Positions 8,631 to 17,187 of a stretch of DNA of 64,000 bases are shown here, one piece after another. The stretch is from assembly GCF_023734115.1 (NCBI RefSeq), contig NZ_AP025737.1, positions 372,001 through 436,000 of the forward strand. Direction: 5' to 3'. The stretch is from Herbiconiux sp. L3-i23 (lineage in GTDB: Bacteria; Actinomycetota; Actinomycetes; Actinomycetales; Microbacteriaceae). The position numbers and the translations under genes were made by a program. Below the pieces are notes generated by a model. The model ran no database searches and was not told the DNA's origin. It was given only the letters and a program-made list of their open reading frames with translations. Position 1 is the stretch's first letter. The number at the start of each line of letters is the position of its first letter.

Positions 8631-9664
8631 TGTCGGTCTCCCGGACCACGATCCTCGCCGTCGGCGCACTGTTCTCGGCGTACCACATCGTCCTCGGCAG
8701 CTTCGCCCTGCGCGGTGAGGCGAACCCGTGGGCGCCCGTGGTCGCGATGGTGCTCTACGGCGTCGCGACCCTGCTGAGCCTGTGGCCCCTCAGCCCCATC
8801 GCCATGACCACGCCGCTCGCGGCGTTCAACGTCGGCGTCGTCGCGGCGGACTGCTTCCTCGTCACCTCGCAGCTCGAGCCGGGCACCGCGACAGGGTACG
8901 AGACCTGGCATGTCGCCGCAGCCGGCACTCTGATGACGATCACGGCGGTGCGGCGCCAGTACGTCCTCGGCTGGGTGGGCATCGCCATCCTCGTCCTGCA
9001 GTCCGTCGTGTGGGGCGGACTCGGCAAGGCCGCCGACATGGGCGTGCTCGGCAGTGTGGTGTGGGTGGCCCTCGCCAACATGGTCGCCTACGCGCTCGCG
9101 AAGGCGGCGCGCGACGCCCGCCAGTTCGCGCTCGCTGAGCGGGAGGCGGTCGACTGGCAGGCGGCCCAGGAGGCGCATCTCTACGAACGCCAGTTCCGGC
9201 TCGTGCAGACGAGCAAGACCGCCGAGAGCATGCTTCAGCGCATCGTGCTGACCGGCGGCAACATCAGCGAGCAGGACCGCGCAGAGTGCTTCATCCTCGA
9301 GGGCGCCCTGCGTGACGAGATCCGCGGGCGTCGCCTGCTGAACGACGCCGTGCGCCGCGAGATCATGGCGGCGCGGCGGCGCGGCGCGAGCGTGCAGCTG
9401 CTCGACGAAGGCGGCGTGGACGACTTGGACGAGTCGGACCTGCAGCGGGTCCTCGCCGGCATCGAGGACGCGTTGCACGGTTCGAGCGCCGACCGCATCA
9501 TCATCCGCACGGTGCCCTCCGACTCGGACACCGCCGTCACCATCGTCGGTCTGCGCTCGGCGGGCGACGGCGTCGGGATGTCGGACGACGACGAGGACGA
9601 CGACGAGCTCGACCTGTGGCTCGAGATCCCTCGTCACGCCGAGGCGACGGCCGTGGCGGGGTGA
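8627..9664 (+). CDS. Membrane protein with degenerate kinase-like C-terminus, third gene of the two-component operon
   Basis: 345 aa. Starts ATG 8627 with ATGA overlap of the kinase stop, so translation is coupled. About five hydrophobic segments (residues 5-165) are followed by a charged helical stretch (about 165-260) and a mixed alpha/beta C-terminal part. That part carries REIMAARRRGASVQLLDE, IEDALHGSSADRIIIR and an LDLWLEIPR end. The architecture mimics the kinase before it, yet I find no conserved His box, no N-box and no glycine-rich ATP lid, so it looks like a pseudokinase or kinase partner. An acidic run (DDDEDDDELD) precedes the last strand. Not assigned to a named family; real gene by context. 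Confidence 0.75.
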   Translation: MMSVSRTTILAVGALFSAYHIVLGSFALRGEANPWAPVVAMVLYGVATLLSLWPLSPIAMTTPLAAFNVGVVAADCFLVTSQLEPGTATGYETWHVAAAGTLMTITAVRRQYVLGWVGIAILVLQSVVWGGLGKAADMGVLGSVVWVALANMVAYALAKAARDARQFALAEREAVDWQAAQEAHLYERQFRLVQTSKTAESMLQRIVLTGGNISEQDRAECFILEGALRDEIRGRRLLNDAVRREIMAARRRGASVQLLDEGGVDDLDESDLQRVLAGIEDALHGSSADRIIIRTVPSDSDTAVTIVGLRSAGDGVGMSDDDEDDDELDLWLEIPRHAEATAVAG

Positions 9665-9676
9665 CGTCCCCATCCA

Positions 9677-9798
9677 AGGGGTGTACCCCTATGGACAGAT
9701 CGTTCCAGATGAGCGATCCGCATGTTTCCGGGCGGAACCGGGGTAACTGTACCCCGGGTGTCCCCCCAAATGCCGACTTATGGTCGGAGATGGGGGAC
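9677..9798. promoter_or_regulatory. Cluster of GGGGT/ACCCC palindromes and a nested hairpin
   Basis: Three inverted repeats follow the two-component operon. First, AGGGGT-GT-ACCCCT at 9677-9690. Second, CCGGGGTA-ACTG-TACCCCGG at 9738-9757 (8-bp arms). Third, GTCCCCC 9760-9766 with GGGGGAC 9792-9798, enclosing CCGAC/GTCGG (9773-9777 with 9783-9787). The first two share a GGGGT...ACCCC core, and a half-site CCGGGGTA occurs at 6524-6531 upstream of the response regulator gene. They look like operator sites or RNA hairpins; binding by the adjacent regulator is inference. Confidence 0.5.
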
Positions 9799-9849
9799 TG
9801 CATTATTGATGTTGCTAGGTGTCTCTTCCAAGGACACCACCGGGCACTC

Positions 9850-9971
9850 GCCGACTAGGGTAAGCGGGCGAGTGATCTGGGGGCGAGTCAAGGCGGTATT
9901 CGGGTTACTACCTTGACTCGGGGTTTACGAGGGCCGGTTCAGGGGTGGACCGGCCCTCATTCCTTTTCTCC
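9850..9971 (+). ncRNA. Candidate small RNA of about 100 nt in the 9665-10068 intergenic region
   Basis: The 404-bp gap between the operon end (9664) and accE (stop 10069) holds no convincing protein gene. Its last part has a 10-bp perfect hairpin, CGAGTCAAGG (9884-9893) with CCTTGACTCG (9911-9920) and a 17-nt loop, followed 8 nt later by a strong intrinsic terminator. A TAGGGT box at about 9855-9860 could be a -10 element, giving a roughly 100-nt transcript. Two stable hairpins followed by a U-rich tail is typical of bacterial sRNAs. I could not match it to a named Rfam family. Bases 9972-10068 show nothing recognisable. Confidence 0.4.
9929..9971 (+). terminator. Intrinsic terminator
   Basis: Perfect 10-bp stem GAGGGCCGGT (9929-9938) with ACCGGCCCTC (9949-9958), loop of 10 nt, followed by ATTCCTTTTCTCC. 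It can end the candidate small RNA or read-through from the two-component operon. Confidence 0.8.
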
Positions 9972-10068
9972 CGGCCTCGCGTCTGGCATGCGCCGTCTCG
10001 GGCGGCCGACTGCGACGATCGGCGCGAGTTATCAGCGCCCGCGTCTCGATACCGGAGGCGCTACGGCG

Positions 10069-10299
10069 TCAGCGCCAGCGCGCGTCGGGCGACCAGCTAC
10101 GCAGCGGGCGCTGAGACAGCTCCCACGCGCTCCTCGGGATGTCCACCTCGGGGGGTGCCGCGGGCTGCTCGGCCGCTGCGGCGCTGAGCACGGCGATGAC
10201 GGCGGCGAGTTCGTCGTCGTCGGGATTGCCGGTGAGCACGCGGATCGACGCGTCGGCGTCGGGGAGCGGCGTCGCCCCCTCGTGGCGCTGACCGCTCAC
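10069..10299 (-). CDS. accE: Acyl-CoA carboxylase epsilon subunit
   Basis: 76 aa, GTG start at 10299 overlapping the accD stop (GTGA), so it is co-translated with accD. The N-terminal strand region [20 protein letters not shown] and a C-terminal tail rich in W, P and R ([13 protein letters not shown], ending DARWR) match the small epsilon subunits that bridge alpha and beta subunits of actinobacterial acyl-CoA carboxylases. Epsilon subunits stabilise the AccA3-AccD complex and raise its activity. The gene is easily missed because it is short, but position directly after accD supports it. Confidence 0.85.
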   Translation of the reverse strand: MSGQRHEGATPLPDADASIRVLTGNPDDDELAAVIAVLSAAAAEQPAAPPEVDIPRSAWELSQRPLRSWSPDARWR

Positions 10300-11888
10300 A
10301 GCGGGATGTTCCCGTGCTTCTTCGGCGGCAGGCTGGCGCGCTTCGTGCGGAGAGCGCGCAGCGCCTTGACGACGACGACGCGCGTGGCGGCGGGTTCGAT
10401 GACCCCGTCGAGCTCGCCGCGCTCGGCGGCGAGGAACGGGCTCGCGACGTTGTAGGTGTACTCGCTCGCGAGCCGGTTGCGCACGGCGGCGACGTCTTCG
10501 CCGGCCTCCTCGGCGCGCTTGATCTCGCCCCGGTACAGGATGTTGACCGCGCCCTGGCCGCCCATGACGGCGATCTCGGCGGTGGGCCACGCGTAGTTGA
10601 GGTCAGCGCCCAGCTGCTTCGACCCCATCACGATGTACGCGCCGCCGTACGCCTTGCGGGTGATGACGGTGACGAGCGGGACGGTCGCCTCGGCGTAGGC
10701 GTAGAGCAGCTTGGCTCCACGGCGGATGACGCCCGTCCACTCCTGATCGGTGCCCGGCAGGTAGCCGGGGACGTCGACGAGGGTGAGGATCGGTATGGAG
10801 AACGAATCGCAGAAGCGGACGAACCGGGCCGCCTTCTCGCCGGCGTCGATGTTGAGCGTGCCCGCCATCGCGCTCGGCTGGTTGGCGATGATGCCGACAC
10901 TGCGTCCCTCGACGCGGCCGAAGCCGACGACGATGTTCGGGGCGTAGAGCGGCTGGGTCTCGAGGAACTCGCCGTCGTCGACGATGTGCTCGATCACGGT
11001 GTGCACGTCGTACGGCTGGTTGGGGCTGTCGGGGATGATCGTGTTGAGGCGACGATCGGCGTCGGTGATCTCGAGCTCGGCCTCGGCCGCGTACACCGGG
11101 GCGTCGGACATGTTGTTGTCGGGGAGGAACGCGAGCAGCGCGCGGGCGTAGTCGAGTGCGTCGTCCTCGTCGTTGGCGAGGTAGTGCGCGACACCGGAGC
11201 GGGTGTTATGCGTGAGCGCACCGCCGAGCTCCTCCATGCCGACGTCCTCGCCGGTGACGGTCTTGATGACATCGGGGCCGGTCACGAACATCTGGCTGGT
11301 CTTGTCGACCATGATCACGAAGTCGGTGAGGGCGGGGGAGTAGACGGCGCCGCCCGCGGCGGGACCCATCACGATTGAGATCTGCGGGATGACACCCGAC
11401 GCGGCGGTGTTGCGGCGGAAGATCTCGCCGTACTTGCCGAGCGCGACGACGCCTTCCTGAATGCGGGCGCCGCCGGAGTCGAGGATGCCGATGATGGGCA
11501 CGCCGGTCTTGAGGGCGTGCTCCATGACCTTGATGATCTTCTCGCCCGCGACCTCGCCGAGCGAGCCGCCGAAGACGGTGAAGTCCTGCGAGTAGACGGC
11601 GACCTGGCGTCCGTGGATCGTGCCGAGTCCCGTGACGACGGCGTCGCCGTACGGCCGCTTGCTCTCCATGCCGAACGCGTGCGTGCGGTGACGCACGAAC
11701 TCGTCGAGTTCGACGAAGGAGCCCTGGTCGAGCAGCTGCTCGATGCGCTCTCGCGCCGTTTTCTTGCCCTTCGCGTGCTGCTTCTGGGCTGCGGCACCGC
11801 TGCTCGCGGTGACGGCCTCGTGGAAGCGGTCGCGCAGATCCTGCAGTTTGCCGGCGGTCGTCGAGAGGTCGGGGCCCGAGTCGGTCAC
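10296..11888 (-). CDS. accD: Acyl-CoA (propionyl-CoA) carboxylase beta subunit
   Basis: 530 aa from GTG 11888. Carboxyltransferase that moves CO2 from biotin-BCCP to acetyl- or propionyl-CoA. N-terminal crotonase-fold half contains [20 protein letters not shown], the oxyanion motif [10 protein letters not shown] and [17 protein letters not shown]. The C-terminal half has [27 protein letters not shown] and [12 protein letters not shown]. Length matches AccD5-type subunits. The start is chosen where family similarity begins ([15 protein letters not shown]); sequence further upstream in frame is non-conserved. It lies in a two-gene unit with accE and works with AccA3 (2541-4364). Acyl-CoA specificity, short-chain or propionyl, cannot be settled from sequence alone. 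Confidence 0.94.
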   Translation of the reverse strand: MTDSGPDLSTTAGKLQDLRDRFHEAVTASSGAAAQKQHAKGKKTARERIEQLLDQGSFVELDEFVRHRTHAFGMESKRPYGDAVVTGLGTIHGRQVAVYSQDFTVFGGSLGEVAGEKIIKVMEHALKTGVPIIGILDSGGARIQEGVVALGKYGEIFRRNTAASGVIPQISIVMGPAAGGAVYSPALTDFVIMVDKTSQMFVTGPDVIKTVTGEDVGMEELGGALTHNTRSGVAHYLANDEDDALDYARALLAFLPDNNMSDAPVYAAEAELEITDADRRLNTIIPDSPNQPYDVHTVIEHIVDDGEFLETQPLYAPNIVVGFGRVEGRSVGIIANQPSAMAGTLNIDAGEKAARFVRFCDSFSIPILTLVDVPGYLPGTDQEWTGVIRRGAKLLYAYAEATVPLVTVITRKAYGGAYIVMGSKQLGADLNYAWPTAEIAVMGGQGAVNILYRGEIKRAEEAGEDVAAVRNRLASEYTYNVASPFLAAERGELDGVIEPAATRVVVVKALRALRTKRASLPPKKHGNIPL

Positions 11889-11956
11889 GGCTTCACCATA
11901 CCTTTCCGCCCTGCGGCCGCCCCGTTGACGTTTCCGACAAAGGACCGCCCTCGGTC

Positions 11957-12766
11957 CTAGCGGCGTCCGGCCACCGGATGCGCCCCGGATCGGCTCCCCG
12001 CCCGCGCGGTTCCGCCTCGGAGGCGTCGCCGCAGACCCCACCAGGTGACCCTCAGCATCGCTTCGGCGACGATCGATCGGCTCATCTTCGACGTGCCCTG
12101 TTCGCGTTCGCGGAAGACGATCGGGATCTCCCGGATCGAGGCGCCGGCGTCGACCGAGCGGAGGGTCATGTCGATCTGGAAGCAGTAGCCGCGCGACTCG
12201 ACGTCATCGAGCGGCAGGCGGCGCAGCAGCTCGGCGCGGTAGGCGCGGAAGCCGGAGGTGGAGTCGCGCACGGGCAGTCCGAGGACGATCCGCGCGTAGC
12301 GGTTGCCGCCGCGGCTGAGGGCCTGACGGGCCCTGGACCAGTCGACGACCCGGCCGCCCGGGACCCATCGGGACCCGACGACGAGGTCGGCTTCGGTCAT
12401 CGCCGCGTGGACGAGTTCGTGCACCTGGGAAGCGGGATGGGAGCCGTCGGCGTCCATCTCGACGACGACGTCGTATCCGGCGTCGAGCGCCTGGTGGAAT
12501 CCGCTGAGGTAGGCGCGCCCCAGCCCGTCCTTGCCTGCGCGGTGCAGCACCGAGATGCGCGGCTCCTGCGCCGCCAGGCGGTCGGCGAGGTCGCCGGTGC
12601 CGTCGGGGGATGCATCGTCGACGACCAGGACGTCGAAGTCGCCCGGGGCGCCGAGCAGCGCGGTGAGCATCGTGGGCAGCGATTCGACCTCGTTGTAGGT
12701 CGGCACGACGACCAGCGCCCTGCGCACGCCGTCGCCGCGCGGGGGAACAGGGGCGGCGTCGGGCAC
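11957..12766 (-). CDS. Polyprenol-phosphate mannosyltransferase (GT2, Dpm/Ppm1-like)
   Basis: 269 aa. Catalyses transfer of mannose from GDP-mannose to polyprenyl phosphate, making the lipid-linked donor for membrane GT-C mannosyltransferases. GT-A fold motifs: [15 protein letters not shown] at residue 16, [15 protein letters not shown] with the nucleotide-binding Asp pair, the metal-binding [11 protein letters not shown], and a C-terminal [15 protein letters not shown] typical of Dpm-type enzymes. No C-terminal membrane domain is present, as in split actinobacterial Ppm1. Start GTG 12766: a TACTAT -10-like box stands about 10 nt before it, so the message may be leaderless. Divergent from birA. 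GT-C candidates that could use its product are at 29141-31144 and 32415-33929. Confidence 0.88.
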   Translation of the reverse strand: MPDAAPVPPRGDGVRRALVVVPTYNEVESLPTMLTALLGAPGDFDVLVVDDASPDGTGDLADRLAAQEPRISVLHRAGKDGLGRAYLSGFHQALDAGYDVVVEMDADGSHPASQVHELVHAAMTEADLVVGSRWVPGGRVVDWSRARQALSRGGNRYARIVLGLPVRDSTSGFRAYRAELLRRLPLDDVESRGYCFQIDMTLRSVDAGASIREIPIVFREREQGTSKMSRSIVAEAMLRVTWWGLRRRLRGGTARAGSRSGAHPVAGRR

Positions 12767-12818
12767 CCCGCAATAGTAGGGCGCAGGTCGGACCGCGGCC
12801 GTGCACTACCGTGGCCGG

Positions 12819-13592
12819 ATGCAGCTGCCCCGCACCCTCGCCGCCGCGTCCCGACTCGAGTGGCTCGAGCGAGCAGGGTCGACCAACGATGTGCTCGTCG
12901 GGCGGGCGGGTTCGGAAGGGGAGTCGGCCTGGCCTTCGCTGTCGGTGGTGGCGACGGATGAGCAGACGAGCGGCCGCGGCAGGCTGGGGCGAACCTGGAC
13001 CGCGCCGGCGGGCTCCGCGCTCGCCGCCTCCGTGCTCGTGCGGCCCGCTATCCCGGTCGAGGCGTTCGGGTGGCTGCCGCTCGTCGCCGGATTGGCGATG
13101 ACGGGCGCGTTGGAGGAGGCCGGCGCTCGCGCCGAGCTCAAGTGGCCGAACGACGTGCTGATCGGCGGGCGGAAGGTGTGCGGCATCCTGTCCGAACTGC
13201 TGCCTGACCTGTCCGGTGCGGTGATCGGCTCCGGGGTCAACATGGGGATGACGGCGGAGCAGCTTCCGGTGCCGACGGCGACCTCCCTCGCCGTCGAGGG
13301 CGTCGAGGCGTCCGTCGACACGGTCCTCGGCGGCTACCTCGAGCGGCTGCGCGACGAACTCGACGCGCTCTCCGCGACCGGCGGCGACGCGGAGACGAGC
13401 GGCACGAGGCTCCGAGTGGAGCGGGCGTGCGGCACCGTCGGCAGAGCGGTCCGGGTGCTCCTGCCCGACGGGAGCGAGCAGGTCGGCGAGGCGACCGGCA
13501 TCGACGCGTCGGGCCGGCTCGTCGTCGACCGCGGTGCTGCCGGGCCGCCGCTCGTGGTCGCCGCAGGCGATGTGACGCACCTGCGGTATTAA
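12819..13592 (+). CDS. birA: Biotin--[acetyl-CoA-carboxylase] ligase
   Basis: 257 aa from ATG 12819; a GTG at 12801 is an alternative. It activates biotin as biotinyl-AMP and attaches it to the lysine of EAMKME in AccA3 (gene at 2541-4364). Motifs: AGSTNDVL near residue 20, the biotin-binding loop TSGRGRLGRTW near 51-61, LKWPNDVLIGGRKVCGIL near 107, and a C-terminal SH3-like domain. No N-terminal helix-turn-helix is present, so it is a monofunctional (class I) ligase without repressor role. TACCGT about 12 bp upstream of the ATG may be the -10 of a nearly leaderless transcript. Followed 6 bp later by the PH-domain gene. Confidence 0.93.
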   Translation: MQLPRTLAAASRLEWLERAGSTNDVLVGRAGSEGESAWPSLSVVATDEQTSGRGRLGRTWTAPAGSALAASVLVRPAIPVEAFGWLPLVAGLAMTGALEEAGARAELKWPNDVLIGGRKVCGILSELLPDLSGAVIGSGVNMGMTAEQLPVPTATSLAVEGVEASVDTVLGGYLERLRDELDALSATGGDAETSGTRLRVERACGTVGRAVRVLLPDGSEQVGEATGIDASGRLVVDRGAAGPPLVVAAGDVTHLRY

Positions 13593-13598
13593 TGAGTC

Positions 13599-14195
13599 AT
13601 GACGGGCGAACGGGGCAGGAGCGGCGACACGCGACGCCGTGATCGTGGCGCGTCGCCGGGCGCCGACCCCGTGGCACCGGCCGCGCCGGGCAGTGCTGAG
13701 ACCGTCGTCGCGCGGATGCACTCGTCGGCGCGTGTGCTGATGCTCCCCGCCGTCGCGGTCATCGCGGTGTGCGCCGCCGCCGGTTACTTCGCGGGCAACC
13801 TCCCCGAGTCGTGGGAGAACGCGGCCCTGCCCTACGCGGCCGCGTTCCTCGTGCTGGTCCTCGGCGTGCTGCCCCTGCTCCTCTGGGCGTCACGGGTGTA
13901 CGTCATCAGCACGCACCGCGTCGTCGAGAGGCGGGGTCTGTTCAGTCGCCGCCGTCAGGAGCTGCTGCACAGCCGCTCGGGCGAGGTCGTCGTGCGGCGA
14001 GGTCCGCTGCAGATCCTCGCGCGCAGCGGGGATGTCGTCGTCGCGGGGCGGGGCGGCGAGGAGTTCGTGCTGCGCGACGTCCCCGATGCGGTGCTGGTGC
14101 GTCAGACCCTCGCCGACCTGATGCTCCACGGCTCGGGGATGACGGCTCCGCGCAGCAGGCAGCCCGAGGGCACGCGGCGCCCGTTCGACCCCTGA
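13599..14195 (+). CDS. Bacterial PH-domain membrane protein
   Basis: 198 aa. Basic N-terminus (residues 1-40), two hydrophobic segments (about 45-65 and 72-95), then a bPH2-type domain from YVISTHRVVERRGLFSRRR to LVRQTLADLM. The pattern membrane helices plus YxxTxxRxxxxxGxxxxxR is typical of YdbS/YdbT-like proteins, which are envelope proteins of unknown biochemical role. It sits 6 bp after birA, a pairing I recall as common in Microbacteriaceae, and probably shares its transcript. Function beyond membrane association is not known. Confidence 0.82.
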   Translation: MTGERGRSGDTRRRDRGASPGADPVAPAAPGSAETVVARMHSSARVLMLPAVAVIAVCAAAGYFAGNLPESWENAALPYAAAFLVLVLGVLPLLLWASRVYVISTHRVVERRGLFSRRRQELLHSRSGEVVVRRGPLQILARSGDVVVAGRGGEEFVLRDVPDAVLVRQTLADLMLHGSGMTAPRSRQPEGTRRPFDP

Positions 14196-14276
14196 GCCGC
14201 ACGCCGATTCGAACGCTCGGCGAGCACGACGAGCGACGCCCCTCGAAGGCGGGTATTCCTCAATTCTTCGAGGCCC

Positions 14277-14282
14277 CATAAT
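14277..14282 (+). promoter_or_regulatory. Possible -10 element before the GT8-like gene
   Basis: CATAAT lies in an unusually A/T-rich patch (CAATTCTTCGAGGCCCCATAATCTTT) 77 bp before the chosen ATG. No convincing -35 was found at the expected spacing, so this is only a candidate. Confidence 0.3.
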
Positions 14283-14358
14283 CTTTCCGCAGGTCTGCCC
14301 CAACCTGCCCCTCTGCCGCGTCTCCTCGATGTCGGCGTCACCCGAGAGGATCCGATTC

Positions 14359-15453
14359 ATGTCCATGTCGATAGTCACTACCGTCAGTCGCAGTTATCTT
14401 CCATTCGCACGAACGCTGATGGAATCCGTGGCGAGATTGCACCCCGATTCTCGTCGAGTGGTCCTCCTGCTTGACGGTCCTGACGACACAGTCGACGGTG
14501 CTGAGATTGCCCGCCCCGAACACTTGGTCGCGGATCCGCACGAGCTCGCCATCATGCAGAGCATCTACAAGCCGATCGAGTACGCCACCGCGTTCAAGGC
14601 GCTCCTTCTGAAAAGTGAACTCGAGAAATCGGACATCGTCTTCTTCCTCGACCCCGATATGCGGCTGTTTCAGCCCATGTCCGAGGCGATCGAATTGTTG
14701 AGAAACGGCACCGGGACGGTGCTCACTCCGCATCGGCTCACCCCTCCGGCGTACAAAGATCGTCATTTCTACGAATTCACTTTCAAGACTTACGGGATCA
14801 TCAACACCGGTTTCGTGGGTGCAACGCGCGCGTCGTTGCCAGTTCTCGATTGGTGGCACAGCCGCCTCAAGCGCAACTGCATCGACGATCTCCGCGGGTC
14901 CGAGTGGGTGGACCAGCGCGTGATGGACCTCGCTCTGCAGTACTTCGACGTCGATGTCTTGAAGAGTCACGCATACAACGTCGGATGGTGGAACCTCGAG
15001 GAGCGCCCGTTGCATCGAGAAGACGGGGTCTGGTACGTGGGCGACGCGCCGCTTGTGCTGATGCACTACTCGGGTGTCAGGCCCCGAGGTGCGCGGGCAT
15101 CGTCTCCGCAGCTCACTCATTCGCCCGCGAATCCGATCGCGAACGACGCCGCGCACCTCGCTGAGATCCGCTTACTCGAAGACACATACGTGGAGGACTT
15201 GCGCGCCGCAGGATACGACGACTATTCGACTGTGGAGTACGGCTTCCTCCGCACCCCCGGCGGGAGAGAGCTTTCGAACGCGGCTCGCCGCGGCTACCGC
15301 CGGCTCGTCCTGGAGGCGGAGGAACAAGGGAAGATTCCGCCGTCGCCCGATGAGATCTCCTGGTCACTACTCGCACGGATCGAGCGGCGATTGCGTTTGA
15401 TGGAGTCGCCGCGAAGCCTTGTCCGCGACTACCGAGTCCTGCGGAAGCGCTAA
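14359..15453 (+). CDS. GT8-like glycosyltransferase
   Basis: 364 aa from ATG 14359, chosen over ATG 14329 because GAGAGGA (14344-14350) gives a good ribosome site 8 nt upstream. The start of the protein (SIVTTVSRSYLPFARTLMES), the metal-binding VFFLDPDMRLF near residue 98 and IINTGFVGA fit nucleotide-sugar transferases of the GT8 type acting on surface glycans. A late HYSG motif is also like that group. The gene is less GC-rich than its neighbours and uses a rare TTA codon (15171), so it may have been acquired. It lies alone between the PH-domain gene and a convergent GtrA gene. Donor and acceptor unknown. Confidence 0.72.
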   Translation: MSMSIVTTVSRSYLPFARTLMESVARLHPDSRRVVLLLDGPDDTVDGAEIARPEHLVADPHELAIMQSIYKPIEYATAFKALLLKSELEKSDIVFFLDPDMRLFQPMSEAIELLRNGTGTVLTPHRLTPPAYKDRHFYEFTFKTYGIINTGFVGATRASLPVLDWWHSRLKRNCIDDLRGSEWVDQRVMDLALQYFDVDVLKSHAYNVGWWNLEERPLHREDGVWYVGDAPLVLMHYSGVRPRGARASSPQLTHSPANPIANDAAHLAEIRLLEDTYVEDLRAAGYDDYSTVEYGFLRTPGGRELSNAARRGYRRLVLEAEEQGKIPPSPDEISWSLLARIERRLRLMESPRSLVRDYRVLRKR

Positions 15454-15478
15454 GCGCCAGGGCTGCGGAGTAACGGGC

Positions 15479-15964
15479 CTATCGGGAGCGCCTCGAGCGG
15501 CGCGGGTGGTAGACCCAGTGCCGGTAGAGCGCGAAGCGCAGCAGCGAGCCGAGCAGCAACCCGACGACGTTCGACGAGATGTTGTCGGCGAGCAGCGAGG
15601 TGAGGCCGAGCACGTAGTGCGACACCCACAGGCAGAGCAGCCCGACGCCCATGCCCGCCAGGCTGACGACCACGAACTCGAGGGCCTCCACGGCGCTGTC
15701 CGACCGGCGATGCGGTCCGAAGGTCCAGTACCGGTTGCCGATCCAGTTGGCGATGATGGCGAGACTCGTCGAGACCACTTTCGCCACGATGGGGCCTTCA
15801 TGTACCGCGTCCGGGCTCAGCACCGTGAGCCGCAGCAGGTTGAAGACGCCGAAGTCGAGGACGAAGCCGACACCGCCGACGAGCGCGAATTTCCACAGCT
15901 GCCCGAGCAGCACCGAGACGGAGGCTCGGAGCCGCGTCCGCGGGACCGCTTGGTCGGTGGCCAT
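15479..15964 (-). CDS. GtrA family membrane protein
   Basis: 161 aa with four hydrophobic segments (about 22-45, 58-76, 93-112, 122-142) and the GtrA hallmarks FALVGGVGFVLDFGVFNLL and NWIGNRYWTFG. GtrA proteins are thought to flip polyprenyl-phosphate-linked sugars across the membrane for later transfer by GT-C enzymes. Start ATG 15964 has GAGGAG upstream at good spacing. Divergent from purK and convergent with the GT8-like gene. A second GtrA gene is at 31141-31578. Confidence 0.88.
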   Translation of the reverse strand: MATDQAVPRTRLRASVSVLLGQLWKFALVGGVGFVLDFGVFNLLRLTVLSPDAVHEGPIVAKVVSTSLAIIANWIGNRYWTFGPHRRSDSAVEALEFVVVSLAGMGVGLLCLWVSHYVLGLTSLLADNISSNVVGLLLGSLLRFALYRHWVYHPRRSRRSR

Positions 15965-16070
15965 CGACTCCTCGTACTCTAGAGAGGTCGGGGACCGCCG
16001 CTCGGGGCGCCGCGATCCCGTCCAGCTCCGTCGTGCTGGAGTCTAAGCGAATCGAGTAAGGGGACGTGCC

Positions 16071-17180
16071 ATGAGGGTCGGCGTGATCGGAGGCGGGCAG
16101 CTCGCCCGCATGATGGTGCCCGCGGCGGTCGAACTCGGCGTCGAGATCGCGGTCCTCGGTGAGGCCGAGGGCAGCTCCGCGCGCATCGCCGTGACGCAGG
16201 TCGGCGACTACACAGACCTCGACACCGTCCGCCGCTTCGCGCAGACCGTCGACGTCGTCACCTTCGATCACGAGCACGTGCCGCAGGAGATCCTCCGCGC
16301 ACTGGTCTCCGACGGCGTCGCGGTGCGCCCCGGCCCCGACGCGCTGCTCTACGCCCAGGACAAGCTGCTGATGCGCGAGCGTCTCGGGGGACTCGGTCTG
16401 CCGGTGCCCGACTGGGCGCGCGTCGTCGACGCGGACGGCGTCGACGCGTTCCTCGCCGACCACGGCGGACGCGCCGTCCTCAAGACCCCGCGCGGGGGCT
16501 ACGACGGCAAGGGCGTGCGCGTCATCACCACCGCGGTCGACGCCGCCGACTGGCTGGAGCAGCACGACGAACTGCTGATCGAGGAGGCCGTCGACTTCAC
16601 TCGCGAGCTCGCGCAGCTCGTCGCACGCCGCCCGGCGGGGGAGATCTCGGCGTGGCCGGTGGTCGAGACAGTGCAGCGGGGCGGAGTGTGCGCCGAGGTC
16701 ATCGCCCCCGCGCCGCGGTCCGCCGGCCGGATCGCCGACCGTGCGACGGACATCGCCTACGCCGTCGCCGAGGGCATCGGCGTCACCGGCGTCCTCGCGG
16801 TCGAACTCTTCGAGACCGACGACGAGCGCATCCTCATCAACGAACTCGCCATGCGACCGCACAACTCGGGGCACTGGAGCATCGACGGATCGACGACGAG
16901 CCAGTTCGAGCAGCACCTTCGCGCGGTGCTCGACCTGCCGCTCGGGGCGGCCGGGTGCCGCGACGAGTGGAGCGTGATGGTCAACATCCTCGGCGGGCCG
17001 ACCGACGGCGCACTCGTCGACCGTTTCCCCGCCGCGCTCGCCGACCAGCCGACGGTGAAATTCCACACGTACGGCAAAGACCCCCGGCCGGGTCGGAAGG
17101 TCGGCCACGTGACGGCGGGAGGCGACGACCTCGACGACACCGCCTACCGCGCACGAGCGGCAGCGGCGTTCTTCGAGTGA
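16071..17180 (+). CDS. purK: N5-carboxyaminoimidazole ribonucleotide synthase
   Basis: 369 aa. ATP- and bicarbonate-dependent conversion of AIR to N5-CAIR in purine synthesis. N-terminal GVIGGGQLARMM, ATP-grasp region KTPRGGYDGKGVRV, and NELAMRPHNSGHWSID with the metal-binding residues are typical. The start ATG follows AAGGGGACGTGCC. Its partner PurE is encoded at 18350, with an acyltransferase gene between them. All three appear to be one transcript (gaps of 7 and 1 bp). Confidence 0.95.
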   Translation: MRVGVIGGGQLARMMVPAAVELGVEIAVLGEAEGSSARIAVTQVGDYTDLDTVRRFAQTVDVVTFDHEHVPQEILRALVSDGVAVRPGPDALLYAQDKLLMRERLGGLGLPVPDWARVVDADGVDAFLADHGGRAVLKTPRGGYDGKGVRVITTAVDAADWLEQHDELLIEEAVDFTRELAQLVARRPAGEISAWPVVETVQRGGVCAEVIAPAPRSAGRIADRATDIAYAVAEGIGVTGVLAVELFETDDERILINELAMRPHNSGHWSIDGSTTSQFEQHLRAVLDLPLGAAGCRDEWSVMVNILGGPTDGALVDRFPAALADQPTVKFHTYGKDPRPGRKVGHVTAGGDDLDDTAYRARAAAAFFE

Positions 17181-17187
17181 GTCGCGG

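Noticed and set aside
9616-9916. Small overlapping plus-strand frames (64-80 aa) in the structured intergenic region
   Set aside because: No ribosome site, composition unlike proteins of this genome, and the region is full of inverted repeats that better fit RNA or operator function.
10069-10590. 173-aa minus-strand frame covering accE and the end of accD
   Set aside because: Only the last 76 codons, starting at GTG 10299, resemble the epsilon subunit; the upstream part is an out-of-frame shadow of accD.
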